A stretch of 64,000 bases of DNA from Marinobacter sediminum (GCF_023657445.1 NZ_JAGTWY010000001.1:1922001-1986000); one strand, 5' to 3'. Shown: positions 34,427 to 44,056, counted from the first letter of the stretch. Made by a program: numbers and translations. Notes: generated by a model not told the origin, from the letters alone.

Positions 34427-36142
34427 ATGTCTACAAATAAAAGCAATATCACGCTCACAGGCCTTGCGAGGCGCTTTGTGGATGACGGACTCCTTGATGA
34501 GGCAACTGCTAAAGATGCTTTTTTGCAGGCGTCTCAGAACCGGATTCCTCTAATCACCTACCTCACGCAAAACAAGCTGGCAGACAGCTCCAGGCTGGCG
34601 TTTTCAGCAGCCATGGAGTTTGGAGTTTCCGTTCTGGATCTTTCTGCGTTTCTGCCAGAGATGATGCCGGAGCAGTCTGTGGACGAAAAGCTCGTCCGGA
34701 AACACAATGCACTTCCGCTCTATAAGAGGGGCAACCGCCTGTTTATTGCGGTTTCTGACCCGACCAACATTCAGGCTCTTGATGAAATCAAGTTCAACAC
34801 TGGCCTGAGCACCGATGCAGTGCTGGTGGATGACGCCAAGCTAAGAGAAGCCATCGACAAGTATCTGGAATCCCAGGATACCACCATGGGGGACCTTGAT
34901 GATGCCGACCTCGAGGGCGTTGAAACAGAAGGCGGCGAACAGGAAGATGACGGTGCAGTCTCTGCGAGCGAGGTAGATGACGCTCCAATCGTAAAATATG
35001 TGAACAAAATGCTGCTCGACGCCATCCGCGGAGGTGCCTCGGATGTTCACTTTGAGCCGTACGAAAAAATTTATCGCGTTCGCTATCGAACAGACGGGAT
35101 ACTGAAAGAGGTTTCCCGCCCCTCTATCAAACTGGCCCCCAAGATTTCGGCCCGGGTAAAGATCATGGCCCAACTGGACATCTCCGAACGGCGAGTCCCG
35201 CAGGACGGTCGCATAAAGATGAAGCTGTCCAAAACCAAGGCTATTGATTTCCGGGTTAATACCCTGCCAACACTTTGGGGCGAAAAGATCGTTCTTCGGA
35301 TCCTGGATCCGAGTCAGGCCAAGCTGGGTATCGATGTTCTTGGTTACGAAGAAGACCAGAAGAAACTGTATATGGATGCCCTGGAGCAGCCGCAGGGCAT
35401 GATTCTTGTGACCGGCCCCACCGGCTCTGGTAAGACCGTCTCCCTATATACCGGTTTGAATATTCTCAACACCCCGGGCATTAACATATCAACGGCAGAA
35501 GACCCGGCAGAAATCAACCTCGAAGGTATCAACCAGGTTAACGTGAATACACGCGTGGGCCTTGGCTTCGCCGAAGCGCTTCGCGCCTTCCTGCGCCAGG
35601 ACCCGGACGTCATCATGGTAGGTGAGATCCGGGATCTTGAAACTGCGAACATTGCCATCAAGGCCGCGCAAACAGGCCACCTGGTGCTTTCTACCCTGCA
35701 CACCAACAGCGCGGCGGAAACCCTGACGCGAATGATGAACATGGGTGTACCCTCCTTCAACATTGCAACCTCGGTGAGTTTGATCATCGCCCAGCGACTT
35801 GGCCGGAGATTATGCAGTGCGTGCAAGCAACCCGCAGAAATCCCGAAAGACGTGCTTTTGGAGGAAGGGTTCACACAGGAACAAATTGATACAGGGTTCA
35901 CGTTGTTCCGCCCTAAGGGCTGTGATAAATGCAATGGAGGATATAAAGGCCGCGTCGGTATATACGAGGTGGTCAAGATTACCGACGAGCTGGCGAATAT
36001 GATTATGGAAGAGGCCAGTTCCATTAAAATTGCAAAACAGGCTCAGGCAGAAGGCTTCCGAAATTTGCGCCAATCAGCGCTATTGAAAGTGATTGAGGGC
36101 GTAACGAGTCTCGAGGAAGCCAACCGAGTGACAAAGGATTAA
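34427..36142 (+). CDS. pilB: PilB, type IV pilus extension ATPase
   Basis: PilB hydrolyses ATP to add pilin subunits at the inner-membrane base. The 571-residue protein has an N-terminal MshEN/GSPII_E_N domain (about 1-160), Walker A GPTGSGKT at about 329-336, the Asp box RAFLRQDPDVIMVGEIRD, and His boxes, then a C-terminal zinc tetracysteine (CSACKQ and CDKC). Length is normal. It is divergent from pilA and lies 2 bp before pilC, the standard pilBCD cluster. Confidence 0.96.
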   Translation: MSTNKSNITLTGLARRFVDDGLLDEATAKDAFLQASQNRIPLITYLTQNKLADSSRLAFSAAMEFGVSVLDLSAFLPEMMPEQSVDEKLVRKHNALPLYKRGNRLFIAVSDPTNIQALDEIKFNTGLSTDAVLVDDAKLREAIDKYLESQDTTMGDLDDADLEGVETEGGEQEDDGAVSASEVDDAPIVKYVNKMLLDAIRGGASDVHFEPYEKIYRVRYRTDGILKEVSRPSIKLAPKISARVKIMAQLDISERRVPQDGRIKMKLSKTKAIDFRVNTLPTLWGEKIVLRILDPSQAKLGIDVLGYEEDQKKLYMDALEQPQGMILVTGPTGSGKTVSLYTGLNILNTPGINISTAEDPAEINLEGINQVNVNTRVGLGFAEALRAFLRQDPDVIMVGEIRDLETANIAIKAAQTGHLVLSTLHTNSAAETLTRMMNMGVPSFNIATSVSLIIAQRLGRRLCSACKQPAEIPKDVLLEEGFTQEQIDTGFTLFRPKGCDKCNGGYKGRVGIYEVVKITDELANMIMEEASSIKIAKQAQAEGFRNLRQSALLKVIEGVTSLEEANRVTKD

Positions 36143-36144
36143 GC

Positions 36145-37365
36145 ATGGCAGAGAAAGCGCAAAAGCTGGAATCGTACGTTTGGGAAGGAAAAGACCGGAA
36201 AGGCAATAAGTCCAAGGGTGAGCTTACCGGTTCAAACCTGGCCTTGGTGAAGTCACAGCTTCGCAAGCAGGGCATTATTCCGGACAAGGTCAAGAAGAAG
36301 CCAAAGCCATTGTTCGGGGGCAGCAGAAAGATTACCCCCTTCGATATAGCAATGCTGACTCGCCAGCTGGCCACTATGATGAAAGCGGGTGTTCCGCTGG
36401 TTCAGAGCTTTGACATTGTTGCTGACGGCCTTGAGAACAAGGGTCTTCAGGAACTGGTAATGAGTATCCGTAATGATATCTCGTCAGGCACGAGCTTTGC
36501 CGGCGCCCTTCGGAAGCATCCGAAGCATTTTGATGACCTTTACTGCAACCTGGTGGATTCGGGTGAAAAGGCTGGTGCATTGGAACAGATGCTTGATCGC
36601 ATTGCGACTTACCTTGAGAAGACCGAATTGCTTAAGAAGAAAGTCAAGAAGGCAATGACCTACCCAATTGCCGTTGTCGTCGTAGCGATCGTTGTAACAG
36701 CTATTCTTCTGGTAAAAGTGGTGCCGCAGTTTGAAAGTCTATTCCAGGGCTTCGGCGCAGAGTTACCCGTATTCACACAAATGGTTGTAAATCTGTCTGA
36801 ATGGCTACAAAGCTGGTGGTTCGTTGTTCTTCTTGGGATTGTGGGAACGATTTTCCTTTTCAAGGAAGCCGTAAGAAGATCTCAAAAGTTCTCGGATCTG
36901 GTAGATAAATACGTTCTCAAACTGCCTATAGTCGGCGAAATCCTTGATAAATCCGCTGTCGCCAAGTTTGGCCGTGTTCTATCAACAACATTCGCAGCGG
37001 GCGTACCTTTGGTAGACGCCCTTGACTCCGTAGCAGGCGCCACAGGCAATGCCGTCTACCGCGATGCTATTAACCGCATCAAGAACGACGTGTCCAGCGG
37101 TACCCAGCTCCAGGCATCTATGCGGCAGCAGGAAGTCTTCCCTGTGATGGCTGTTCAGCTGACTGCCATCGGCGAAGAGTCCGGTAACCTGGACGAGATG
37201 CTTGCCAAGGTTGCCGAGCACTATGAAGCCGTGGTCGACGACATGGTCGATAACCTTACCGCCCTCATGGAGCCAATGATCATGGCCGTGCTGGGCGTAC
37301 TGGTTGGCGGCTTGATCATTGCAATGTACCTGCCGATCTTCCAGATGGGTCAGGTCGTCGGCTGA
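36145..37365 (+). CDS. pilC: PilC, type IV pilus inner-membrane platform protein
   Basis: PilC is the inner-membrane platform on which PilB acts. The 406-residue protein has two GSPII_F domains with the repeats FDIAMLTRQLATMMKAGVPLVQS (first copy) and KFGRVLSTTFAAGVPLVDAL (second), and three membrane segments: about 172-194, 220-240 and 375-397. Length is typical. It lies 2 bp after pilB. A 71-bp gap with a hairpin separates it from pilD. Confidence 0.96.
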   Translation: MAEKAQKLESYVWEGKDRKGNKSKGELTGSNLALVKSQLRKQGIIPDKVKKKPKPLFGGSRKITPFDIAMLTRQLATMMKAGVPLVQSFDIVADGLENKGLQELVMSIRNDISSGTSFAGALRKHPKHFDDLYCNLVDSGEKAGALEQMLDRIATYLEKTELLKKKVKKAMTYPIAVVVVAIVVTAILLVKVVPQFESLFQGFGAELPVFTQMVVNLSEWLQSWWFVVLLGIVGTIFLFKEAVRRSQKFSDLVDKYVLKLPIVGEILDKSAVAKFGRVLSTTFAAGVPLVDALDSVAGATGNAVYRDAINRIKNDVSSGTQLQASMRQQEVFPVMAVQLTAIGEESGNLDEMLAKVAEHYEAVVDDMVDNLTALMEPMIMAVLGVLVGGLIIAMYLPIFQMGQVVG

Positions 37366-37377
37366 TAATTGGAAACT

Positions 37378-37405
37378 GGGGCAGAAGAAAAGGTTCTCCT
37401 GCCCC
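37378..37405 (+). terminator. Hairpin between pilC and pilD (possible attenuator)
   Basis: GGGGCAG pairs with CTGCCCC, extended after one A/C mismatch by AGAA/TTCT, loop AAGG. There is no clear T run after it, so it is more likely an RNA-stability or partial attenuation hairpin than a full terminator. Confidence 0.4.
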
Positions 37406-37436
37406 CGCCTTTACTTCCCTGCTTTCCGGATAGTTG

Positions 37437-38312
37437 ATGCTTACTCTTGACACCTTTTTGGCCACACCGTGGCTGCTGTACCTGTCTGTCACTCTTGTTT
37501 CCCTCTGCATCGGTAGCTTTCTCAACGTCGTTATCCTTCGTCTGCCAAAAATGATGCATCAGGACTGGCGCTGCCAGTGCGAAGAGTTTCTGGAGCTTCC
37601 TGAACAGCAACGCAAGCAGGAAAAACACATTACGCTCTCCAAACCGGCCTCGACCTGCCCCTCCTGTGGCCATAGCATTCGGGCCTGGGAAAACATTCCT
37701 GTGGTGAGCTACCTGATCCTTGGCGGCAAGTGCTCTTCGTGTAAAACACGAATCTCACCCCGATATCCGATCATCGAGGCCGTAACCGCTCTCTTTTCCG
37801 TCATTACGGTTATACTGCTGGGCCCAAGCGAAGCGGCACTCTGGGCGCTGCTGCTGGTTTGGTCTCTGGTTGCCTTGACGGTTATTGATTTCGACACCCA
37901 GTTGTTGCCGGACAACGTCACCCTGCCACTTATGTGGCTTGGTCTTGTGCTGAACTATTTCGGAGTGCTGACCAACTTCACCAGTGCCTTCTGGGGCGCG
38001 GTGGCCGGGTACCTGTCCCTGTGGTCGGTGTACTGGCTGTTCAAGCTGGTCACTGGCAAGGAAGGCATGGGCCATGGCGATTTCAAGTTGCTTGCAGCGC
38101 TTGGTGCCTGGCTGGGCTGGCAGTTGTTGCCGGCGGTTATTCTGCTGTCTTCGGTTGTTGGCGCCGTGGTTGGCATCAGTCTCATGATCTTCAAGAAACA
38201 CGGTCGGGAAGTTCCGATCCCGTTCGGCCCTTATCTGGCTGCCGCGGGTCTGCTGTGTCTCTGGTTTGGTCCTGAAATTCAGCGTTTCTGGTTCGGTTTT
38301 CTGGGTGTTTGA
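37437..38312 (+). CDS. pilD: PilD, prepilin peptidase/N-methyltransferase
   Basis: PilD cleaves prepilin leaders and methylates the new N-terminal Phe. The 291-residue membrane protein has the N-terminal methylase domain with two CxxC pairs (CPSCGHSIRAWENIP and KCSSCKTR), and aspartyl-protease residues in VIDFDTQLLPD and GHGDFKLLAALG (GxGD type). About seven hydrophobic segments follow the cytoplasmic domain. The ATG at 37437 directly follows an in-frame TTG that is an alternative start. It lies 3 bp before coaE. Confidence 0.96.
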   Translation: MLTLDTFLATPWLLYLSVTLVSLCIGSFLNVVILRLPKMMHQDWRCQCEEFLELPEQQRKQEKHITLSKPASTCPSCGHSIRAWENIPVVSYLILGGKCSSCKTRISPRYPIIEAVTALFSVITVILLGPSEAALWALLLVWSLVALTVIDFDTQLLPDNVTLPLMWLGLVLNYFGVLTNFTSAFWGAVAGYLSLWSVYWLFKLVTGKEGMGHGDFKLLAALGAWLGWQLLPAVILLSSVVGAVVGISLMIFKKHGREVPIPFGPYLAAAGLLCLWFGPEIQRFWFGFLGV

Positions 38313-38315
38313 ATC

Positions 38316-38915
38316 ATGGCGATAGTTGGTCTGACAGGTGGTATAGGCTCAGGCAAATCTACGGTTGTTCGCCTGTTTGGCGACCTCGGCGTCCATTGGG
38401 TTGACGCGGACGATGTTGCCCGAGAGGTTGTTGAACCGGGCACTCCCGCCCTGAGAACCATTGCAGACCATTTCGGGCAGGCGATCCTGACGACCGGGGG
38501 CGCTCTTGATCGCGCCCGCCTGCGCCAGATTGTTTTCGAGGATCCGCAGGAGCGTGCATGGCTTGAGGCCTTGTTGCACCCGATTATCCGGGACGAACTG
38601 ATCCGTCAGCTGAACCCGGAGCAAAACCGCCTTCCCTATGTGTTGCTGGTGTCGCCTCTGTTGCTGGAAACCGATCAGCATCAACTGGTTGACCGCATTG
38701 TTGTGATTGACGTGCCCGTTGATACCCAGATTGAACGCACCATGGCGCGCGACACCAACTCCCGGGACCAGGTAGAGCGCATCATTGCCGCCCAGATGCC
38801 GCGGGAACAACGCCTCGCCAAAGCGGACGATGTTATTGATAACAACCGCCCGCCCGAAGAAGTGGAGCGCAACGTCCGTGAGCTGCACGAAAGATTTGTG
38901 GTGGATTTTGGCTAA
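38316..38915 (+). CDS. coaE: Dephospho-CoA kinase
   Basis: CoaE carries out the last step of coenzyme A synthesis, phosphorylating the ribose 3'-OH of dephospho-CoA. The 199-residue protein has the P-loop GLTGGIGSGKST at residues 5-16, WVDADDVARE at about 28-37, and an adenine/lid region with AQMPREQRLAKADDVIDN. Length is normal. It sits in the pilD-coaE-yacG region common in gammaproteobacteria; here three other genes have moved in between coaE and yacG. Confidence 0.96.
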   Translation: MAIVGLTGGIGSGKSTVVRLFGDLGVHWVDADDVAREVVEPGTPALRTIADHFGQAILTTGGALDRARLRQIVFEDPQERAWLEALLHPIIRDELIRQLNPEQNRLPYVLLVSPLLLETDQHQLVDRIVVIDVPVDTQIERTMARDTNSRDQVERIIAAQMPREQRLAKADDVIDNNRPPEEVERNVRELHERFVVDFG

Positions 38916-39999
38916 CCGCTATTTTCATTCCCTGTTTGCTGGTCTGGCAGCCACCATTATCTGTCTCACAGTTACACATGCCCAAGGTGCTGAGCCGGTC
39001 TTCGAAGTTCAGGAACGGTCTGTGGCCGATGTATTGGCCCCTGGACAACTCCCTCCCTCTTTCTACACCTTCGAACCGGACGACTACTGGGCAGAACCTC
39101 GAGACTCCTACTGGATGAATTTCAGCAACTGGGTACTGCGGCAGGAGCGAACCCAGGGGCCAAGAGTTCAGTGGCTTGGGCAATGGGCGGATCGCACGCT
39201 CTCCGGCAGTGCGCACGGCTTACCGAATAACGACAGTTACCTGCGCATCGGGTTTGCCACGGAATCGGAACATGGCGATCCTGCCCAGTTCGAGCCGGAA
39301 GCCCGGTTTCGTCTGGACATCCCCACCACCAAGCGGAAACTCCGTCTGGTTATTGAAAGCGAAAGTGAGGAGCTGATTCCGCTGGCAGAGCGGCAGCGTG
39401 ATCGACAGCTGACCGAACCGGACCGAACCGAAACCCAGGCCACGGGGGCACTGCGTTACCTGACCCGGATCGGCGATGCCATCAATTTCTCGAATGATAT
39501 CGGTGTCCGGCTTCGGATTCCGGCAGATGCGTTCTGGCGGGTAACGGCTCAGAAACAGTGGCGTCCCGATGGCAACTGGACACTGACCGCCCAGCAACGG
39601 TTCTATTACTATCACAACGATGGCTGGGGTGAGCGCACCTGGTTCGGGGCTGGCCGCCCGGTGGGTAACGGATGGTACTTCCGGTCATCCACTGAACTGG
39701 AATGGGTTCATAATGATCGTCAATTCGTGACTGCCCAGATCTTCAGCCTCCGCAAACACCTCAATAACCGGTCCACGGTTACACCCCGTCTAGGTGTTCT
39801 GGGCGAGAGCCAGCCGGTGTGGCGCACAACCTCGGTGTTCGCCGATCTTACCTGGCGTTACCGGCTTCACAGTGACTGGGTATACGCGGAACTCATTCCG
39901 GCACTCACCTTCCCACGGGAGGAGAACTTCAGCGATCAGGCCTCTGTGGTTTTCCGGATCGAATTATACTTCTCCGGCAGCATTCAGCGATCCAACTGA
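38908..39999 (+). CDS. Exported protein of unknown function
   Basis: This 363-residue product is not one I recognise. The TTG at 38908 gives a clean signal peptide (ANRYFHSLFAGLAATIICLT, ending about AQGA), with GGTGG just upstream; it overlaps coaE by 8 nt. The mature part is rich in Trp, Arg and aromatic residues in alternating strand-like stretches such as RVTAQKQWRPDGNWTLTAQQ and RFYYYHNDGWGERTWFG, and the C-terminus ends with a hydrophobic/aromatic strand, so an outer-membrane or periplasmic beta-rich protein is likely. Longer in-frame versions overlap coaE further and lack a signal peptide. Confidence 0.65.
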   Translation: MANRYFHSLFAGLAATIICLTVTHAQGAEPVFEVQERSVADVLAPGQLPPSFYTFEPDDYWAEPRDSYWMNFSNWVLRQERTQGPRVQWLGQWADRTLSGSAHGLPNNDSYLRIGFATESEHGDPAQFEPEARFRLDIPTTKRKLRLVIESESEELIPLAERQRDRQLTEPDRTETQATGALRYLTRIGDAINFSNDIGVRLRIPADAFWRVTAQKQWRPDGNWTLTAQQRFYYYHNDGWGERTWFGAGRPVGNGWYFRSSTELEWVHNDRQFVTAQIFSLRKHLNNRSTVTPRLGVLGESQPVWRTTSVFADLTWRYRLHSDWVYAELIPALTFPREENFSDQASVVFRIELYFSGSIQRSN

Positions 40000-40009
40000 C
40001 TACTCAACT

Positions 40010-40753
40010 ATGCCCAGACATCCATCACGCCCCGCAGCCGATGCGCTCACCTTAACGCCCATTGCCTATACGCGTTCCTGCTTCAGGGACAAGTTTGGTG
40101 TGCCGCGCCAACCCGGCCTTACGCGCTATGCCCGGGCCGATCTGATTATTGAGCCTCCGTTTAATCGTGAGGACGCTTTCCGGGGCCTGGAGACCGCCAG
40201 TCACCTGTGGCTGACCTTTCAGTTCCATGAGGCAGTACGCGCCGAGTGGCGACCTGTGGTTCGCCCGCCCCGGCTCGGGGGAAACACGAAAATTGGTGTC
40301 TTTGCCAGTCGCTCACCCTTTCGCCCAAACAGCCTGGGGCTGTCCGTCGTTCGCAACGAGGGTCTGGTGCACAAAGACGGCACACTGGTGCTGCAAATCA
40401 GCGATCATGATCTGATTGATGGTACGCCGATCCTGGACATCAAACCCTACCTGCCGTTTGCCGACTCGGTACCGCAGGCCACACTCGGCTGGGCAGATTC
40501 ACCACCGACAGACCGGCTGTCTGTGGTATTTCTCCCCGAAGCGGAAGATCAACTCGGAAATCTGTCACCTGCGGACTATCCAGACCTTCGGTTATTGATC
40601 GAGGATGTGGTCAGCTTTGATCCGCGCCCCTCCTTCAGGCGAGGCCGCGAGGAAGATCGCATCTATGGCGCCCATCTTTACGACCTCAACGTACGCTTCC
40701 GATTCGTGAATGAGCATTCACAGAAACGTGTCGAAGTCCTAACTGTCTGTTAA
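40010..40753 (+). CDS. trmO: TrmO (TsaA/YaeB), tRNA t6A37 N6-methyltransferase
   Basis: TrmO methylates N6-threonylcarbamoyladenosine at position 37 of some tRNAs with S-adenosylmethionine. The 247-residue protein has the family motifs TPIAYTRSCFRDKFGVPRQPGL near the N terminus and GVFASRSPFRPNSLGLSV, a signature of the TsaA/VirR beta-barrel domain. The ATG at 40010, after the previous stop at 39999, gives the family length; longer in-frame forms reach into the upstream gene and were rejected. An 8-stranded barrel and C-terminal domain are expected. Confidence 0.9.
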   Translation: MPRHPSRPAADALTLTPIAYTRSCFRDKFGVPRQPGLTRYARADLIIEPPFNREDAFRGLETASHLWLTFQFHEAVRAEWRPVVRPPRLGGNTKIGVFASRSPFRPNSLGLSVVRNEGLVHKDGTLVLQISDHDLIDGTPILDIKPYLPFADSVPQATLGWADSPPTDRLSVVFLPEAEDQLGNLSPADYPDLRLLIEDVVSFDPRPSFRRGREEDRIYGAHLYDLNVRFRFVNEHSQKRVEVLTVC

Positions 40754-40795
40754 ACTTCATTGGAGATTTTGTAGTCGACACAGGGAAGTTGTGCC

Positions 40796-43147
40796 TTGCC
40801 TTCAAACCGGTTTTTAAAGCGAATGGGAATACGGCCACTGGCTGCCAGAATACTGGCGTATGTTCTACTATTCAGTCTTGTGCTATCCCTGGTCGTCACC
40901 GGTGTTCAGATGATCGGTGAGTTCGAGCGTCGGAAAAATGATCTTGAGAGTACCCAGTCAAAAGCTGCCGAACTCATCTCAGGGAGCATGAGTAACAACA
41001 TCCGGCTGATGAACCTGAGCGAGGTGGAGAACAGCCTTGAGGACATGAAGGTCGTCCCCGCCATTCAATACGCGCGGGTCATCACATCGACGGGAGATGA
41101 GTTCACAACGGGCCACTACCCTGAAGGCCGGGTCATATCCCAAACCTTTCCTCTGGTTTTTGACCGTTCCGGTGCCAGCAATTCGGAGAAGGTGGGCACG
41201 CTTACCCTGACTTCCTCCGTCGACCAGGTTTATGACGAACTGAAAAACCGCGCCCTGCTGAACCTCCTTTTCCAGTCTATCATGGTTATGCTCGGTACCC
41301 TTGGACTACTGATCATCGTGCGTCTGACCCTTTGCCGGCACCTGGAAACCATGGCGGATTACGCCGCCCGGCTGAATCTTGATGCCCTCGTGGATCCTCT
41401 AAAGCTCAAACGCAAAACACCGAGGACTCCGGATGAGTTAAGCGAACTGGAGCAGGCCCTGAACAAAATGCGGCTGCAGATTCTCGAGGACACTCAGTCT
41501 CTCCGCAAGACGACCATTCAGTCCCAGGACGAACGCGATGAAGCGGTTCGCGCCAACCACGCCAAGAACCAGTTTCTCGCGAACGTGAGTCATGAGCTTC
41601 GCACTCCCCTGCAGTCGGTTTTGGGCTACGCGAATCTTTTAACCGATACACCACTGGATCAGGATCAGCGAGAGTATGTTCACACGCTCCTCAGCGCCTC
41701 GGAGGGCCTCTCGGCGATCATCAATGACCTACTGGACATTTCCAGCATGGAAGCCGGCAAGCTGGTGCTCGACAACATTCCGTTTGATCTTCGCGAAACC
41801 CTGAACGACCTCGTTCATATGCTCGGTACACGTGCCCGGGAAAAGGGGCTGGCACTGGAACTCCGCATTGATGAAAACCTGCCCTGGGCAATCAATGGTG
41901 ACCCGGTCCGCATTCGCCAGATCCTCCTGAATCTCACCTCAAATGCGATCAAGTTTACCGATTCCGGCCATGTACTGATCAGCATTGAGATGCTGGGGCG
42001 CCGCGATGACAAAGCGCGACTTCGTCTCGCGGTAGAAGATACCGGCGTCGGCATTAACCCGGAAGATATTCCGCTCGTTTACGAACCCTACGTTCAACTC
42101 GGTCAACACTTCCAGCGCCAGCTTCCAGGTGCGGGCCTCGGGCTGACCATTTGCCGACAACTGGTCAGCCTGATGGAAGGCTCTCTGGAACTGGAAAGTC
42201 GCCCCGGCGACGGTTCTACCTTCTGGATCGAGCTGACGCTGCCGATCGCTCCCGAAAGTTCGACCCACATACGCCCCGATACCAGAATGGTCAAAAACAA
42301 ACGCATTCTGGTGGTGGATTCCTACGAACTGTCGCGCAAGATCACGCTGGAAATGCTATCCCGGCACGAAGTCCACATCGAAGCGGTCAGGTCCGCGGGC
42401 GAAGCTCTGACGACTCTCCGCCAGGCATTCGATAGCCAGCAACCTTTTGACGCAATCATCCTGGACGGTTTTGTACCAGACATGGACAGTGATCTTCTCT
42501 GTCGCCAGATCCGCGACAATCCGTCATGGTCCGGGATGCGGCTGCTCATTCTGTCTTCCAATCCGCAACGCGGCGATGCCGAGCACTTTCGACAGGCCGG
42601 CGCCGATGCATTTCTGAGCAAATCCCTTCGGGAATCCTGTCTGACACTGATCCTCAACCATTTGTTTGCGGACGCCGCCAAAAACGAACGGCACTTTCTC
42701 ACCCGTTTCTCTCTGCAGGCTGTCAGCGATACCTCGCAGCGCCGTGAATTACCCTGCGGCCGCATGAAGGTTCTGCTGGTTGAAGACAATCCGGTTAACC
42801 GAACGCTCACCCGGCGCCTTCTCGAAAAGCTGGGCTGTGATGTAATGACTGCGAATGACGGCGAAGCGGCTGCCAGTCTGTGGCAGTGGCATCCGTATGA
42901 TCTTATCTTCATGGATTGCGTGATGCCCCGCGTAGACGGGTTCGAAGCAACTCGCAGGCTCAGGGAGTGGGAAAAAGCCCACAATCGTGAACCGGTACCG
43001 GTTGTGGCGCTGACCGCCAGTGCCATGGAGGAGGACGAGGAAAAATGCCGTCATGCAGGGATGGATTCGTTCGTTGCCAAGCCTGTCAATATTGAAATGC
43101 TGCGTGCAGTACTGGAACAATACTGTAAAGCGTCCGCCCCCTCCTGA
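40796..43147 (+). CDS. Hybrid sensor histidine kinase with two receiver domains (BarA/GacS-like)
   Basis: The 783-residue protein has membrane segments at about 19-41 and 160-182 around a small periplasmic domain, a HAMP-like linker, the H-box FLANVSHELRTPLQS (His near 265), an ATPase domain (NLTSNAIKFTDSG, DTGVGI, GAGLGLTIC), and two receiver domains: one near 500-610 with Asp in AIILDGFVPDM, and one near 656-775 with LIFMDCVMPRVDG. There is no C-terminal Hpt domain, unlike BarA/GacS, so the phosphorelay must end elsewhere. The TTG start has AGGGAAG upstream; ATG at 40823 is an alternative. No cognate regulator is adjacent. Confidence 0.88.
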   Translation: MPSNRFLKRMGIRPLAARILAYVLLFSLVLSLVVTGVQMIGEFERRKNDLESTQSKAAELISGSMSNNIRLMNLSEVENSLEDMKVVPAIQYARVITSTGDEFTTGHYPEGRVISQTFPLVFDRSGASNSEKVGTLTLTSSVDQVYDELKNRALLNLLFQSIMVMLGTLGLLIIVRLTLCRHLETMADYAARLNLDALVDPLKLKRKTPRTPDELSELEQALNKMRLQILEDTQSLRKTTIQSQDERDEAVRANHAKNQFLANVSHELRTPLQSVLGYANLLTDTPLDQDQREYVHTLLSASEGLSAIINDLLDISSMEAGKLVLDNIPFDLRETLNDLVHMLGTRAREKGLALELRIDENLPWAINGDPVRIRQILLNLTSNAIKFTDSGHVLISIEMLGRRDDKARLRLAVEDTGVGINPEDIPLVYEPYVQLGQHFQRQLPGAGLGLTICRQLVSLMEGSLELESRPGDGSTFWIELTLPIAPESSTHIRPDTRMVKNKRILVVDSYELSRKITLEMLSRHEVHIEAVRSAGEALTTLRQAFDSQQPFDAIILDGFVPDMDSDLLCRQIRDNPSWSGMRLLILSSNPQRGDAEHFRQAGADAFLSKSLRESCLTLILNHLFADAAKNERHFLTRFSLQAVSDTSQRRELPCGRMKVLLVEDNPVNRTLTRRLLEKLGCDVMTANDGEAAASLWQWHPYDLIFMDCVMPRVDGFEATRRLREWEKAHNREPVPVVALTASAMEEDEEKCRHAGMDSFVAKPVNIEMLRAVLEQYCKASAPS

Positions 43148-43194
43148 GCAGGTGGCGGGCATCCGGTACAGCATCATCACTCTGAAAGGCAGCC

Positions 43195-43383
43195 ATGAAC
43201 GTCGAATGCCCAACCTGCAAAAAATCCGTTGAATGGACAGAAGCCAACTCTTACCGTCCGTTCTGCTCCGAACGATGCAAACTGATTGACCTTGGCGCAT
43301 GGGCCAATGAAGAGTACCGTGTGCCAGCTGAAAATGCGTCACCGGAAGATCTTGACCAGGGCGGCGAAACCACGCAGCACTGA
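43195..43383 (+). CDS. yacG: YacG, DNA gyrase-inhibiting zinc protein
   Basis: The 62-residue protein binds one zinc with Cys5-x2-Cys8 and Cys24-x3-Cys28 (VECPTCKK and [15 protein letters not shown]), the full YacG signature. It inhibits DNA gyrase by binding GyrB. YacG often neighbours coaE and pilD, as nearly here. The 47-bp gap after the sensor kinase gene holds no visible terminator. Confidence 0.95.
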   Translation: MNVECPTCKKSVEWTEANSYRPFCSERCKLIDLGAWANEEYRVPAENASPEDLDQGGETTQH

Positions 43384-43495
43384 ACCACTACCTGATGCCA
43401 GGTTAACGGCGACTTACGGCCTTTTAAGTTGAGTCCTCTCAGGCCGATCGTTACCCTAGCTCCAGTTGAATTAATTACTTACAAAAGGTGCACGA

Positions 43496-44056
43496 ATGAA
43501 AGCGTCCCGTATTTCTTTGATGATTTTCTCTCTGGCTGCCGCTCCGGCGTTCGCTGGTGATGTGGATCTTAGCCTGACCAATGATTCCGTAAAGGGTCAG
43601 GTCAACTTCTTTGGCACCAACAACGATATTCAGCTCGGCACTGGTTATACCTACCGTGAGGGTGGCCTGGATATCCTTAATGCCGATTTTCATGCCCAGG
43701 GCCGCACCGCCATCGGCAACCTGCCCACCACCGCCGGCATTGGCATGCGTGGCATCGCCTGGGATGCGGACCAGGTTGATGGCGGCGCCATCGCGCTGGG
43801 GGGATTTGCGACGGTAAACATCCCGAATGTTCCCGGCCTTTCCTTCACGGGCGGCCTGCACTACGCGCCCAGCATCCTGTCGTTCGGCGATTCGGATGAC
43901 CTGACCAGCCTTGAGCTGCGTGGCAGCTACCGGGTTATCCGGAACGCGGAATTGTTTGCTGGCTACCGTTACCTGAACACGGATCTGGATCGTCCATTCC
44001 GAGGCGATGTGGATCTTGATGAGGGCATTATGGCAGGCATGAAGATCTTCTTCTGA
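43496..44056 (+). CDS. YfaZ-family outer-membrane protein
   Basis: The 186-residue protein has a signal peptide ending APAFA^GD (about residue 20) and then beta-strand text typical of YfaZ, a small barrel of unknown transport role: GQVNFFGTNNDIQLGTGYTY, then FAGYRYLNTDL and a final MAGMKIFF ending in Phe, the outer-membrane assembly signal. Its own ribosome site, AAAGGTG, lies 8 nt upstream. A terminator follows, so it is probably a single-gene unit. Confidence 0.88.
   Translation: MKASRISLMIFSLAAAPAFAGDVDLSLTNDSVKGQVNFFGTNNDIQLGTGYTYREGGLDILNADFHAQGRTAIGNLPTTAGIGMRGIAWDADQVDGGAIALGGFATVNIPNVPGLSFTGGLHYAPSILSFGDSDDLTSLELRGSYRVIRNAELFAGYRYLNTDLDRPFRGDVDLDEGIMAGMKIFF

Noticed and set aside
43384..43495. 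Possible small RNA or peptide between yacG and the yfaZ-like gene
   Set aside because: No stable hairpin with a T run and no ORF with a ribosome site other than that of the next gene.
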